64,000 bases of DNA, taken from contig CP142452.1 of the NCBI GenBank assembly GCA_038049695.1, positions 77,527,501 to 77,591,500 of the forward strand. Reading direction: 5' to 3'. A program made the position numbers and the translations under genes. Origin of the DNA: Cinnamomum chago. Its lineage: Eukaryota > Streptophyta > Magnoliopsida > Laurales > Lauraceae. This document shows positions 49,271 through 59,639 of the stretch, in pieces (the first letter of the stretch is position 1; the number at the start of each line of letters is the position of its first letter). The notes below the pieces were generated by a model that did no database searches, had not been told where the DNA came from, and saw only the letters and a list, made by a program, of their open reading frames with translations.

Positions 49271-50237
49271 TGGAAATAGAATTCATTTTATTCATAAAGA
49301 AATCATGTGGAAAAAAATAAAGCCAAAGATAAATATCCAAAAATTACCATCAAATAACCTCCTATTTAATGACAATTGAATCAAAGGTTAAATGAGAAAT
49401 GAATTCCAAACCATTACTCTAGTAATTCAGTGCCATCAACACCTTACACCATTCGTACCTCATCTCTTTAAATGGAGCTTGTTTGTACAAAAAAGAACTT
49501 ATTTGCCTCCATTGGCTCCACTAAAAGATTGTTAAAGAGCTGAAATGTTAATGATAGAAGGTGAAGGGGTTTGCAATGTAAACAAGACATTGACTTTCTA
49601 ATGTTTTAAACTACTAGGTGTTCATTTCACATCTTCCCTCAATTCACTTGCCCTTTGCTACATTTGTGGTGCCCACTTGGAAAGTTTTAAATCACCATCC
49701 ACAGTACACACACCTCATAAACATCTAAAATTCAGCACAGCGACTTGCAGCTCCAGGCCCCATCAACCCAGTAGGACATCTCTTGCAAGCCAAACAGCAC
49801 TGCAAATCACTTCAACTTAGACAGGCCACATCAGTGTTAAGTGGTTCAATAGTATTAATCTCATTTTGTTTAAACTATACAATTTCTGGACATGTGCTCC
49901 TTTTAATATTAAGAAACAAATCAAATTTCCAATTTATACTATTAGCTCCAAAAACATCAAAACCCCCATTTTAGACACTTAACTACACATCAAATTTTGC
50001 CAATCCAACTTGCCACAAAGTTCTGATCACACACAAAGATCTTCTAGAAATTAACAAGTTAAAACCACTGTCATTAAGTTCTAAGCAAAAAGAAAACAAA
50101 GAAGAGAAAAAAAGCTAATTCCAATGGTTTAAATCTCCCATCCCCTAGTCTACACAACAAAGGTAAAGTAAATCCACAATTACAAAAGGGATTGAAGAGA
50201 GAGAACAGTAAAGAAGTGGATTTAAAATGAAGTCATA

Positions 50238-51438
50238 TCAAGCAGCTGCAGCTTTCTTAGGAGATTTAGGGGCTTTTGAAGATGACTTGGGCTCTTTGGC
50301 TGCTTTTTCTGCAGTTTTCTTGGGAAGGAGGACTGGGTTAATGTTGGGAATAACCCCACCATGGGCTATGGTCACTCCTGCTAGAAGCTTTCCCAGCTCC
50401 TCATCGTTCCTTACAGCCAGGAGCACGTGCCTAGGGATGATCCTGTTTTTCTTATTATCACGGGCAGCGTTCCCAGCCAATTCCAGCACCTGAATAACAA
50501 ACCAGCAGGCATGAAACAACAAGTAGGGATTGGACTACTAAAATCAAAGAAAACAAACTCAACACAAACAGAATCTACATACCCCAGAAAAGAAAACCCA
50601 AAAGATTGAAGTTAAATTGCAGAGAATGAGTATTAAAAAAAAAACCCAGATTCAAAGACACTGATAACATTCAAAGAAAAAACCCCAAACTACAAGTAAG
50701 ATCGTAGAAAATGAATAGGTATGGAGATCCAACAAAACAAAACTCACTTGACATAAGAGAAGTTGGAAATCCCCCCAACAAAACCCATTAGCTCCACTAA
50801 CATTCAAAAGAAAACCTCAACAAAATCAAATGAAACTGCAGAAAATGGAAACCAATTGAAAATCCAACAAAACCCCATTTGCCATACACAGAATCAAAGT
50901 AAAACCCACAAACAAAATCAAATGAAACTGCAGAAAATGGAAACCAATTGAAAATCCAACAAAACCCCATTTGCCATTAACAGATTCAAAGTAAAACCCA
51001 AAAAAAAAATCAAATGAAACTGCAGAAAATGGAAACCAATTAAAAATCCAACAAAACCCCATTTGCCATTCAAAGATTCAAAGTAAAACCCACAAACAGA
51101 ATCAAATGAAACTGAAGAAAATGGAAACCAATTGAAAATCCAACAAAACCCCATTTGCCATTCACAGATTCAAAGTACAACCCACAAACAAAAAGAAGAT
51201 TGAACAAAAAAAAAATACATTTTTTTACCTCAGCGGCGAGATATTCAAGCACAGCAGCGAGATACACAGGAGCGCCCGTTCCAACGCGCTGAGAATATCG
51301 TCCCTTCTTCAGATATCGGCCGATTCTTCCAACCGGGAACTGCAGACCAGCTTTGACTGATCTGGAGACCGGCTTCTTCTTCGGGCCACCGCCTTTTCTC
51401 CCCGCCGCTCCCTTCTTCACCTTCCCGCCTCCCTCCAT
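50238..51438 (-). CDS. histone H2A.W-type, copy A
   Basis: Two minus-strand exons, 51438-51229 and 50489-50238, give 153 residues with a 739-bp GT-AG intron after Glu70. The N-tail starts [10 protein letters not shown]. The histone fold includes [20 protein letters not shown] and the alpha-2 stretch [16 protein letters not shown]; exon 2 begins [20 protein letters not shown]. The long lysine-rich C-tail ends with an SPKK motif (KSPKKAAAA), the hallmark of the plant heterochromatin variant H2A.W. It packs into nucleosomes of silent heterochromatin and binds linker DNA through this tail. An intron and a probably polyadenylated transcript fit plant variant histones. A TATA box lies 76 bp above the ATG. 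The intron contains four 92-bp tandem repeats. The partner copy at 57426-58689 is almost identical in protein. No break was seen. Confidence 0.97.
50824..51191. repeat. 92-bp tandem repeat, four copies, in H2A.W A intron
   Basis: Four consecutive units of about 92 bp begin AATCAAATGAAACTGCAGAA and continue through a CCAACAAAACCCCATTTGCC block to an ATTCAAAGTAAAACCCA end. They differ from each other at only a few positions. They fill half of the intron and create artificial hydrophobic open frames on the minus strand. Confidence 0.95.
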
Positions 51439-51513
51439 ATCTCCAATTTCTCGCCGAAATATCGCTGAAATCTCGAGTTGGGAGGATGAGAGCAACGGGG
51501 CCTGTGGACAGAT

Positions 51514-51520
51514 TTATATA
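51514..51520 (-). promoter_or_regulatory. TATA box of H2A.W copy A
   Basis: TATATAA on the minus strand lies 76 bp upstream of the ATG. An inverted CCAAT occurs further upstream near 51632-51636. The same arrangement is kept in copy B. Confidence 0.7.
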
Positions 51521-51959
51521 CTGTAGCTTGAAAGCTCCGCCTGACGACGATGGAGAAATTGGGGCCGCTGGATCCATGAGTAATGAACGGCTGAGGGGGT
51601 GGGTGAGAGCAATCTGCGCAGGTGAGAAAGAACCAATGAGAAGGCGACATTTGGAATTGGGGGTCTACCATTGAATTGGAAAAAAGGGAGGGAAAGAGAG
51701 CGAGTGGGCACATGGAATGAGGGGAGCTTGGGACCCGCTATTTTCTCAACTTTTTTGGTTCGTGCTTGTGGCAGAGTAACTTTTTCCCTATATCATGATA
51801 TATCTAAAAATTTATAATATTATAAAATTCTAGATAAATACTATAACTCCTAAATCATGACATCCTTAAATCGCCTCTTATCTAAAACTTTATAAAGTTT
51901 GTCCAGAAATAAATAAGTTTACATATAAAAAAAACCCCCGCCGAGCATCGATGCACACA

Positions 51960-52095
51960 ATAAGATGAGCACTTGCGTGCCTAAATACCTAGTTAGCGCA
52001 CCCTATGATCCATCCAAGTGGACCATAAAATAGGGACTCTCTTGTAGTCATTGATCCCATGTTTGGTATCTATCCAAATGGACTACACCATGGAA
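51960..52095. repeat. dispersed repeat, second copy
   Basis: This is the partner of 43615-43770 and ends in an ATCCAAATGGACTACACC block. The boundaries are approximate. Confidence 0.5.
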
Positions 52096-52565
52096 TCGAC
52101 TATGTTCTCGTTTTGGACAGTTAAGACTTGTCGACCATTGATCAAGTGGTTATAATGATGGTTCGAGCCTCCATTACATACACGGGTGGTGGGGGTAGGT
52201 GGGCCCTACAAAGTGAGCATTGATGCTTTGCCAAGGTGGGGGCGGTAGCCGAGGTGAGGGCGGGGGGGTGTTTTACATGTATATACGAAAATAAGTTAAA
52301 ATGCAATCATAATTATGAGTTATCTATTAGCCCAATAAATTTATACTCATCATCAAGTTGTAAATTTCAAGGACATCAAATGACATTTAGATTGAGATGT
52401 AACAAAATAATGGTATAGATCATTACTTAGATTGAAAGAAACTTATGTAGCGTTTGGTTCGCTGTAATGAAGGTCAGAATGGAATGGTCATTCCAACGAA
52501 ATGATCATTACCGCATTTAGTTCACAAAAAAGTGGCGGAATGACCATTACTTCTGGAACCACCAT

Positions 52566-52744
52566 TGTAACGCCCTGAAGTCCCACATCGACTATGGAGA
52601 GAAAAGTGAATGGTTATATATAAAGTTTACACCATTGCCTTGCATGAGACCTTTTGATAGGTTGAAGCACATCATAAATAAAACCGTGAAACCCATGGGC
52701 CAAAACGGACAATATCATGCATGCGTGTAAGATGGGGCATTACA
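52566..52744 (+). mobile_element. short LTR of a TRIM-type retrotransposon
   Basis: The segment starts TGTAACGCCC and ends GGGCATTACA, so it has TG...CA ends and TGTAA/TTACA inverted termini. It contains the AGTCCCACATCGAC motif common in small plant LTR elements. It is followed two bases later by TGGTATCAAAGC, close to the primer-binding site for initiator tRNA-Met. At 179 bp the LTR fits terminal-repeat elements in miniature. No second LTR was found within the next 1.5 kb, so the copy is truncated. Confidence 0.72.
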
Positions 52745-52849
52745 AATGGTATCAAAGCTGACTCTTCGACTCTCAACTAGTTCGATCATTCCATTCCTTT
52801 AAAAATTTTCCTTGAGACCAAAATACCACTTTATCACATCAACGCTTCC

Positions 52850-53230
52850 TCCCTCCATCCTCCTCCTCCTAGTCGTAGTCGCTGGCTAGGAAGGAAACCA
52901 ACCGGAAGGCCCCGCCCCCCCGCCCCCCCCCCTCCATCCTCCTCCTCCTCCTCCTCCTCCTAGTTCCTTCCTCTTCTCTTTGTGCGAATGTAGGTCGATG
53001 GGGATTAAGATGAAGGGGTGGTGGGCGAGGAAGATGCCAGAGCTCCGGCGGGACTCACATGAGCTCTAGTGGGGGTGGACGGAGACGGGGAGGAGGTCTA
53101 CACGAGTAAGGTGGGGGAAGCGGGAGGAGAGGCATCCAGTGAGGAGAAAGGGCAAGAGGAGGATGCGAAGGGAGTGGCGGAGTCAGCCGAGGAGGAGGAG
53201 CTAGCGGCGGCAAAGCTATAGGCCTTCAAG
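52850..53230 (+). other. GC-rich segment, possible captured gene fragment
   Basis: This segment is sharply more GC-rich than its surroundings. It begins with CTCCTC/CCCCGCC tracts and then has a purine-rich stretch. One plus-strand frame ending at the TAG near 53220 reads GEASSEEKGQEEDAKG and then AESAEEEELAAAKL, an acidic low-complexity sequence without a visible start or family. It lies directly after a TRIM-like LTR and could be a captured exon. No function can be assigned. Confidence 0.35.
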
Positions 53231-54701
53231 GCAAATGAAAGTGTAGATGCCCTTTTAGGGTTTTCTCTTTTTTGAAGAGTTTCACATACATGCCCTGCTG
53301 CCCAAAGCTATAGGCCTTCAAGGTTAAAATATCGCTCTTGCCAATACTTCAACTTAGTGGGAAAAAAAACGTAAAATAAAGTCACATATATCATAAGCAA
53401 AGGATTCATATATGAACAAACTTCAATCAAATAAGAGTTGGGCTAACTCTTAGACCACTACAATATTAAGGAAAAATGAAATCGTTTAGGCTCAAAACAA
53501 ATTTTAGTTGTTGGGCCTAAATAAGTTTTACTCAAGTAAGAGTTAAGCTCACTTCAATATTTATCACTAATAAAATATTAACAAAAAACCAAGTGTGGTC
53601 TTTCTAACAATAGACTTATTCCCAGTGGAGTGCTTGGCGATGGCTACGCCTAAAGCGATATATATATATATATATGCTAGACTAATGATACTAATCATAT
53701 AATATGACCAATTCAATTGTGGGCCCAACTCTAATCGCAATAAAAAAATTAAAAATCTAACATATCAAGTGATTTATATTTTTTAAAAAGCTAATATAGT
53801 AGGTGATAAATTGTAGGTGGCTAGACCTAAAGCTATATAAACAATAGACTAATGATATTAATCGTGGAATACGACCAATTCAATTTTGTGCGCAACTCCA
53901 ATTATAGTTGATTTAAAAAAAAACTAATATAACAAGTGATAATTACTTTTAATAGTTTGGATTTTAGAAATAGACTATATTAGTGGATTTATAAATTATA
54001 AGGATGGACACCAATATTAAACATTTAAACTAAATATATTTAACATTTTCAGATAATACATCGATAAATGATGTTATGAATTAAGGGGACCATTATTTTA
54101 CTTCAAAGTGTTTATTAATAGATAAAAAAAATATTATTTTTTAGTATTTTATAATATTTTATTTTATTTTGTGGATAAATAAGAAATCGCACGCCAATGG
54201 ACCCTGACGTAATGCCATGTCATAACCGTCTTTAGGGTCGACTTGAATCGCAACCGGCTACCACGAATTTGAATCATGCTCCAGCCTTTGACATTTCAGC
54301 TTTATAAATGGTGATATTGATTATTGGGAATGGAGCTGAGCGGTAGCACTTGGACTAAGCAGGTAGGTATATAGGGTGCTTTATATAGCACTTGGATGCC
54401 TCAAGTCTCCAAGCTATTCTTTTGACAAAAAAACGAAAAGGAGAGAATAGTCTGTTTTTTTTTTTTGGGCTATCAGGCTATTCTGTTTTAATGTAGAAAA
54501 CTAGATAAGCAGCATCTTCTGTATTTTGTTTTTCTTCAATGAAATCTCAAAGCAGCTAAGAACCGAAGGAAAAAGATAACAAGCAGATCCCTACTTCCCA
54601 AATAAATCAATATCTATGGAAACAAAAGTCCACAAAAAACTTAAACTTGCATATCCTCTTGAATAGAAAAATAGATCCGTGTAAATCATTAAGCTCTCTA
54701 A

Positions 54702-55235
54702 GGGCACGTTTGTGTACATACTATTTCCGCAGAAAAAGAAAATTGTCACGTCAGCAAATTCCATATAAATAAAAATCTCGGAAAAGGATTTCCGTAGAAT
54801 TTAAAAATTCATGTTTGGTTCAAAAAGGGTTTCCTCATTGAATTGGTGCAGAAGTTATTTGGTGCGGTTGTGGATTCCTTATAGAAAATCAAAATTTCTC
54901 ATTTGGTGATATAATTTTTTGAAAAAAAATAACATGACATGTATGTTATTTTTTTAACATTAAATAATAATTTATATAAAAGAAATAAAAAATGAAAGAG
55001 TTATACGGTTTTTGAGTTGAAATGGACAAGAGTGAGGAAAAGAGGGAGAAGTTTTCCGAGGAAATCTATTTCTCATATCCCCCAATAAAAAACTCATTTC
55101 CACAATTATTAAGAAAAATGCGAACGATGCAGGAAAACATTTCCGCGGAATTGCTCCACACCAAATACCGAAAAAATGGGTTTTCCACGAAAAACCGGCA
55201 ACTTTTCCATAGAAAAGTTTTACACAAACATGCCC
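54702..55235. mobile_element. PIF/Harbinger (Tourist-like) MITE
   Basis: The element starts GGGCACGTTTGTGTA and ends TACACAAACATGCCC, with extended inverted arms (TATTTCCGCAGAAAA against TTTTCTATGGAAAAG). TAA flanks it on both sides (54699-54701 and 55236-55238), the 3-bp target typical of Tourist elements. It is 534 bp with no transposase. Confidence 0.75.
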
Positions 55236-56520
55236 TAAAAGAAGGCATATAACAAATCCTCATCTTTCCGTAAAGAAATACACCTGCATACCCTCTTCAA
55301 TATAAGTAATTTCTTGGGACTTGAAAAATCCTCAAAAATATAAAACCCTCTCACCTTTGTCTTTCTCTACCAATCAAAGCCTTCAACTACTTACCAAAAG
55401 CCAAAACCATTAAACCATGGTTGCAAATAAGACTTAAAAAAAAAAAACTACAATCTTATCTTTCAATGAACAAGCATCAAGACATCACACGAAAGCAAAA
55501 TATTCAAATTATGAGAAAACAAATGCATCAACAATTTATAATGCATGACGTAAACATAATCACATTTTCACATGGATATAGAAGGCCAGAAACAAGAATA
55601 CAATATATCCGAGGGGAAATGAATCAACCTAAACAAAATTACATCTTTAAGGGCCAATTTGTTTACATTAGAGTTCATAAGTATTGAATACATAAGATGC
55701 CAAATGAGTTTCACATTAAGAATAATTAAAAAGATAAAATATGAATAACATGCAGTAAAGAGTGAAAAATATAAAATAGCGATGTAGATAGAACCTTGAC
55801 TTGACTTTTAGGGGGATTGCATGATATTCATTTAGCATCTTCTTTTGATTCCCTTTCTATTAAAAGGATGGTTGTTTGATGGCCATTTTTACATATTCAT
55901 TTTTAACCACCTTCATCATGAATTCTTACCTATTATATATACCAAAAAAGCCATATAAATATAATACAAAGGAATTCATGTGGTTAAATTGAGAACCCAA
56001 AGGGTGTATGTATTTATATATATATATATAAATATATCAAAAAATGACCATCAAATAACCTTCCCTTCTAACATCTCAATTTCTAATAGCTAAATTCCAA
56101 GAAAAGTTGAAATCCCATCAACATCTCCACCCTATCCTCCAGCCCTCTTACATTTACACCCCGTCTCTTTCTCTTTAATAATTCTCTAGTGGAGCTCAGT
56201 TCTCTAATCTTCCCTTCTCTCACTTTCCATTAATGATGACAATGCCTCATATTCATTCACTGTATATTCACCTTGACTGCACTTTTGTGCATACTCATTT
56301 ATGCAAAAACAAGAGAAATCACGAAGGGGTGAGTTGCCACAGAAGAAGGAATTCGGAGCCTTCCTCTATCTGTTTGGCATAGATGCAAACCTTTTAAGAA
56401 ATATAGGTTTTTTTTCCCGGACATTGTAAAAAGAGTCAAACCCCTCCCCATAGAAAACATGTTTCCACATAAGAGGGCCACAGCTTTCCTTTTCTATAGA
56501 TGAATATCAAACATGTCCTG

Positions 56521-56684
56521 AATCTTCATTTTAAACCACTTGTGGCATAGACTCCTATATATTCAATTCAAGCCTTAATCTTCATTTTAAACCACTTGTG
56601 GCATGGACTCCTATATATTCAATTCAAGCCTTAATCTTCATTTTAAACCACTTGCTGCATGAAGTCTTGTATATTCAATTAATA
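56521..56684. repeat. 56-bp tandem repeat, three copies
   Basis: Units start AATCTTCATTTTAAACCACT at 56521, 56577 and 56633. The first two are nearly identical and the third is diverged and shorter. Confidence 0.93.
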
Positions 56685-57054
56685 TCTAATCTCATGCAAA
56701 CAAATAGGCCCTAAATGTTAATCAACTGCAAAGGCTTAAACCCCCTTCAATGAACATAAATTACAAAGTAGAGAACCATATAACTCATAAAGTCAACTAC
56801 GATAACAATAAGGCTTTTGGTGGTGACCATTGCAAGCCAAATGACACAGGATCATCTCAACTTAGGAAACACATCACCGTTGAAAAATTTCTTTGACAAG
56901 TACTCTATGTAGTTCAATACTACTCTTATTTTGTTTAGACTCTGCAATTTTTAGACCTGTGATTTGTTTTCTTTATAAGATAATACTTTTGTTAATAAAG
57001 AAAATTCAAATTTACAATTAAAATACTATATAAACTCTAAAAATATAAAAACCC

Positions 57055-57140
57055 CATTTTAGGCAACACCACAGAAAATATGGAATCCACATTTTAGGCA
57101 ACACAGAAAATATGGAATCCACATTTTAGGCAACAACACA
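57055..57140. repeat. short tandem repeat around TTTTAGGCAACA
   Basis: Two and a half units containing CATTTTAGGCAACA and AGAAAATATGGAATCC follow one another downstream of H2A.W copy B. They are absent from the equivalent place beside copy A. Confidence 0.85.
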
Positions 57141-57425
57141 TAGTTTGACAAATTTAATTGACTAACTTCCACTGTCTCTGTGCAATCAATCAAAATAGCT
57201 AATAGGCTCAAAAATCACACACAAAGATCTCCTAGAAATTAACAAGTTAAAACCACTGTCATTAGGTTCTAAAGAAACAGAAACAAAGAAGAATGAAAAA
57301 AAGCTAGTTTCAATTTCTTGAATCTCCCATACCCTAATTCAAATCTACACAACAAAGTAAAGTAACCCACAATTACACAAGGGATTGATGAGAGAGAACA
57401 GTAAAGAAGATGACTTAAAATGATG

Positions 57426-58689
57426 TCAAGCAGCTTTCTTAGGGGATTTAGGGGCTTTTGCAGGTGACTTGGGCTCTTTGGCTGCTTTTTCAGCAGTTTT
57501 CTTGGGGAGGAGGACTGGGTTGATGTTGGGAATAACCCCACCATGGGCTATGGTCACTCCTGCTAGAAGCTTCCCGAGTTCCTCGTCATTCCTTACGGCC
57601 AGGAGCACGTGCCTAGGGATAATCCTGTTCTTCTTGTTATCGCGGGCAGCGTTCCCAGCTAATTCCAGTACCTGAATAACATGCCAACAGAAGAACATCT
57701 TTCAGCTAAAATAAGATCCAGACCAACCCAGAAACAGAAATTTGAACATGGAATTTACAAATGACCAAATTTTTTGACAAACGGCAGGAAAGATGAGATT
57801 TTGACATAACCCTGATTCAAAGAAAACCCAAAAGTAAAAGTAGAAGTAAAATTTCAGGGTGAAACAAGGAAATCAAACAAAGCACCATTTGCTCCACCAA
57901 GATTCAAAGAAGAACCCCAAAATATCAATAAGGTTCAAAAAAAAAAAAAAAATTAAAAACATGGAAATCCAACAAACTCACTTGCTCTACCCAGATATGG
58001 AGATCCAACAAAACACATTTGCCCCATCAAGGGTCAAAAGGAAACCCAAAAAAGTTTCCAGGAAAAAAAGGGAATCCAACAAAAACACACTTACTTTACC
58101 TAGATCTAATGAAAATCCTACAAAGAAAACACCCAAAAGAAAAGGGTGGAATTGCATAAAATGAAAAATAAAAAATAAAAAATGCATATTGGAATCCAAT
58201 TAAACCCATCTGCTCTACTGAGATTGAAACCAAACACCAACCCAAGTCTCAAAGAATGCCCTAAAAATCATCAAATAAAATTGCAGTCAATAGAATTCCA
58301 GGAAACCCATTAAGCTCCAGAAAGATTCAAGGAAAACCCCCCAATGAAATCAAGTAAAACTGTAGAATCTAGAAACCAATTGGGAATCCAATAAAACCCC
58401 ATTTCCTCTTCCTAGATTCAAAGTAAAACCCACAAACAAAAAGAAGATTGAACCCAAAAAAAAAAAAAATTTATTTTACCTCAGCTGCGAGATATTCAAG
58501 CACAGCCGCTAGATACACAGGAGCCCCGGTTCCAACTCGCTGAGAATATCGTCCCTTCTTCAGATATCGGCCGATTCTTCCGACCGGGAACTGCAGACCG
58601 GCTTTCACTGATCTGGATACCGGCTTCTTCTTCGGGCCGCCACCTTTTCTCCCTGCCACTCCCTTCTTCACCTTCCCACCTCCCTCCAT
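57426..58689 (-). CDS. histone H2A.W-type, copy B
   Basis: Two minus-strand exons, 58689-58480 and 57671-57426, give 151 residues with an 808-bp GT-AG intron at the same place as in copy A. The first 70 residues differ from copy A only at residue 11 (Val instead of Ala) and the core of exon 2 is identical. The C-tail reads [14 protein letters not shown], so it carries a second SPxK-like motif and two alanines fewer. Both copies are thus H2A.W-type heterochromatin histones under strong protein conservation, while introns and flanks have drifted. A TATA box (58781-58787) lies about 92 bp above the ATG. Upstream, CGCGGATT near 58874-58881 resembles the plant histone octamer CGCGGATC, and AACGG/CCGTTG motifs occur. 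The intron is made of degenerate units related to the 92-bp repeat of copy A. No disabling change was seen. Confidence 0.97.
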
Positions 58690-58780
58690 CTCTCCGATTT
58701 CTCGCCAAATTATCGCTCAAGTCTCGAGTTGGGAAAATGAGAGCAGAAGCATATCGGAAGAAGATAGCGTCTGTACATTA

Positions 58781-58787
58781 TTATATA
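58781..58787 (-). promoter_or_regulatory. TATA box of H2A.W copy B
   Basis: TATATAA on the minus strand, matching the position in copy A. The surrounding promoter is recognisably homologous, with a CGTCGTCAGACGGAGG-like block and inverted CCAAT shared. Confidence 0.7.
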
Positions 58788-59639
58788 CTGTGCTTGTGAC
58801 CTCCGTCTGACGACGGAGAAATTGGGACCGTTGAATCTTTGGAATAATCAACGGCTGAGAGGAGTGGGTGGGAGCAATCCGCGAAATTGAGAATAGACCA
58901 ATGAGGGGGCGAGTTTTGGTATTGGGATTTGGGTGTATAATTGAATTGGAAAAAGGAGTGGGGAAAAGTGGGCGGTCACATGGAATAAAAGGGTAATATA
59001 TATAGTTGGGGTTAAAGTGGAAAGAAATGTCCTAGGTAATTCTCCTCTCTTCTTCACTAATGATAATTTTATTTTTTATAATGCTAAGTTGAATGTGGTA
59101 AGAAAAATGAAGAATAGAAGATTTTTGCTAAATTTTTAGACATTTGATAGATTTTAGTAAGTTGGTAGCTTATTTTTGTAAATGCATCTATCCCTTTTAG
59201 GCGTAAAGTAGTTGTTAGGATTTTGGGAGTTAGATTTATGACCAATGATAAAAAAAATCTTAGTAGTCCTTTATTTTATAACAGATATAAGAAACTATGG
59301 CGTTTATGAATCCTTTTTGAATTCCAGCACATGATAAGTCCCAGTTGGCATTTAGGAATTCAAAATTTCCACCAAAATGCTCGTGCCCTTAGGAAGATAT
59401 TGGAATTTCACCTTATTTAGAAATTCAAGAATTCCCCATACAAAAATTCCTAGAATTCTAGTAAATGAACAGGCCCTAAATGTTGAAACATTGCTCAATA
59501 AGATAAATATTTTAATACAATTATGAAGAGTTTTCATCTTGTCCTGGGCGACTAGAAACCCTTTGGTTAAATCGATGGCCGTGGAAATTCATATAAACAA
59601 TATGTTGATCCTTGAAATTTTTAAAAAAATTATTAGAAC

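Larger units (their letters stand above)
46930..51700. repeat. segmental duplication, copy A (with H2A.W gene A)
   Basis: Short conserved blocks recur in the same order and orientation at 54380-58980: a TTGGATGCCT block, a CAGTGAAATCTCAA-type block, a CTTTCTCTACCAATCAAA block, AGAAATTAACAAGTTAAAAC, the H2A.W gene itself and its promoter. The alignment is broken by insertions on both sides, so the copies are not recent. Confidence 0.75.
51721..54379. other. intergenic interval between H2A.W duplication units
   Basis: No intact gene was seen. It holds a dispersed repeat (51960), a possible MITE near 52442-52565 with ATGGTCATTCC and GGAATGACCAT inverse blocks, a TRIM-like LTR (52566), a GC-rich GAGG/CCTCCT segment (52850-53230) and AT-rich DNA with a TA microsatellite near 53660. 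Confidence 0.6.
54380..58980. repeat. segmental duplication, copy B (with H2A.W gene B)
   Basis: Partner of 46930-51700, displaced by about 7.2 kb in the same orientation. Exons are strongly conserved. Flanks are conserved in blocks and interrupted by a MITE at 54702 and by local tandem repeats at 56521 and 57060 that copy A lacks. Confidence 0.75.

Noticed and set aside
50227-50493. Plus-strand open frame of 88 aa
   Set aside because: It is the antisense shadow of H2A.W exon 2; the same shadow appears at 57469-57675.
50826-51154. Hydrophobic repeated open frames on the minus strand
   Set aside because: They are translations of the 92-bp tandem repeat in the H2A.W intron, with no independent start context.
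50824-51191. CRISPR-like array
   Set aside because: Units are adjacent with no spacers and sit in a eukaryotic intron; it is a simple tandem repeat.
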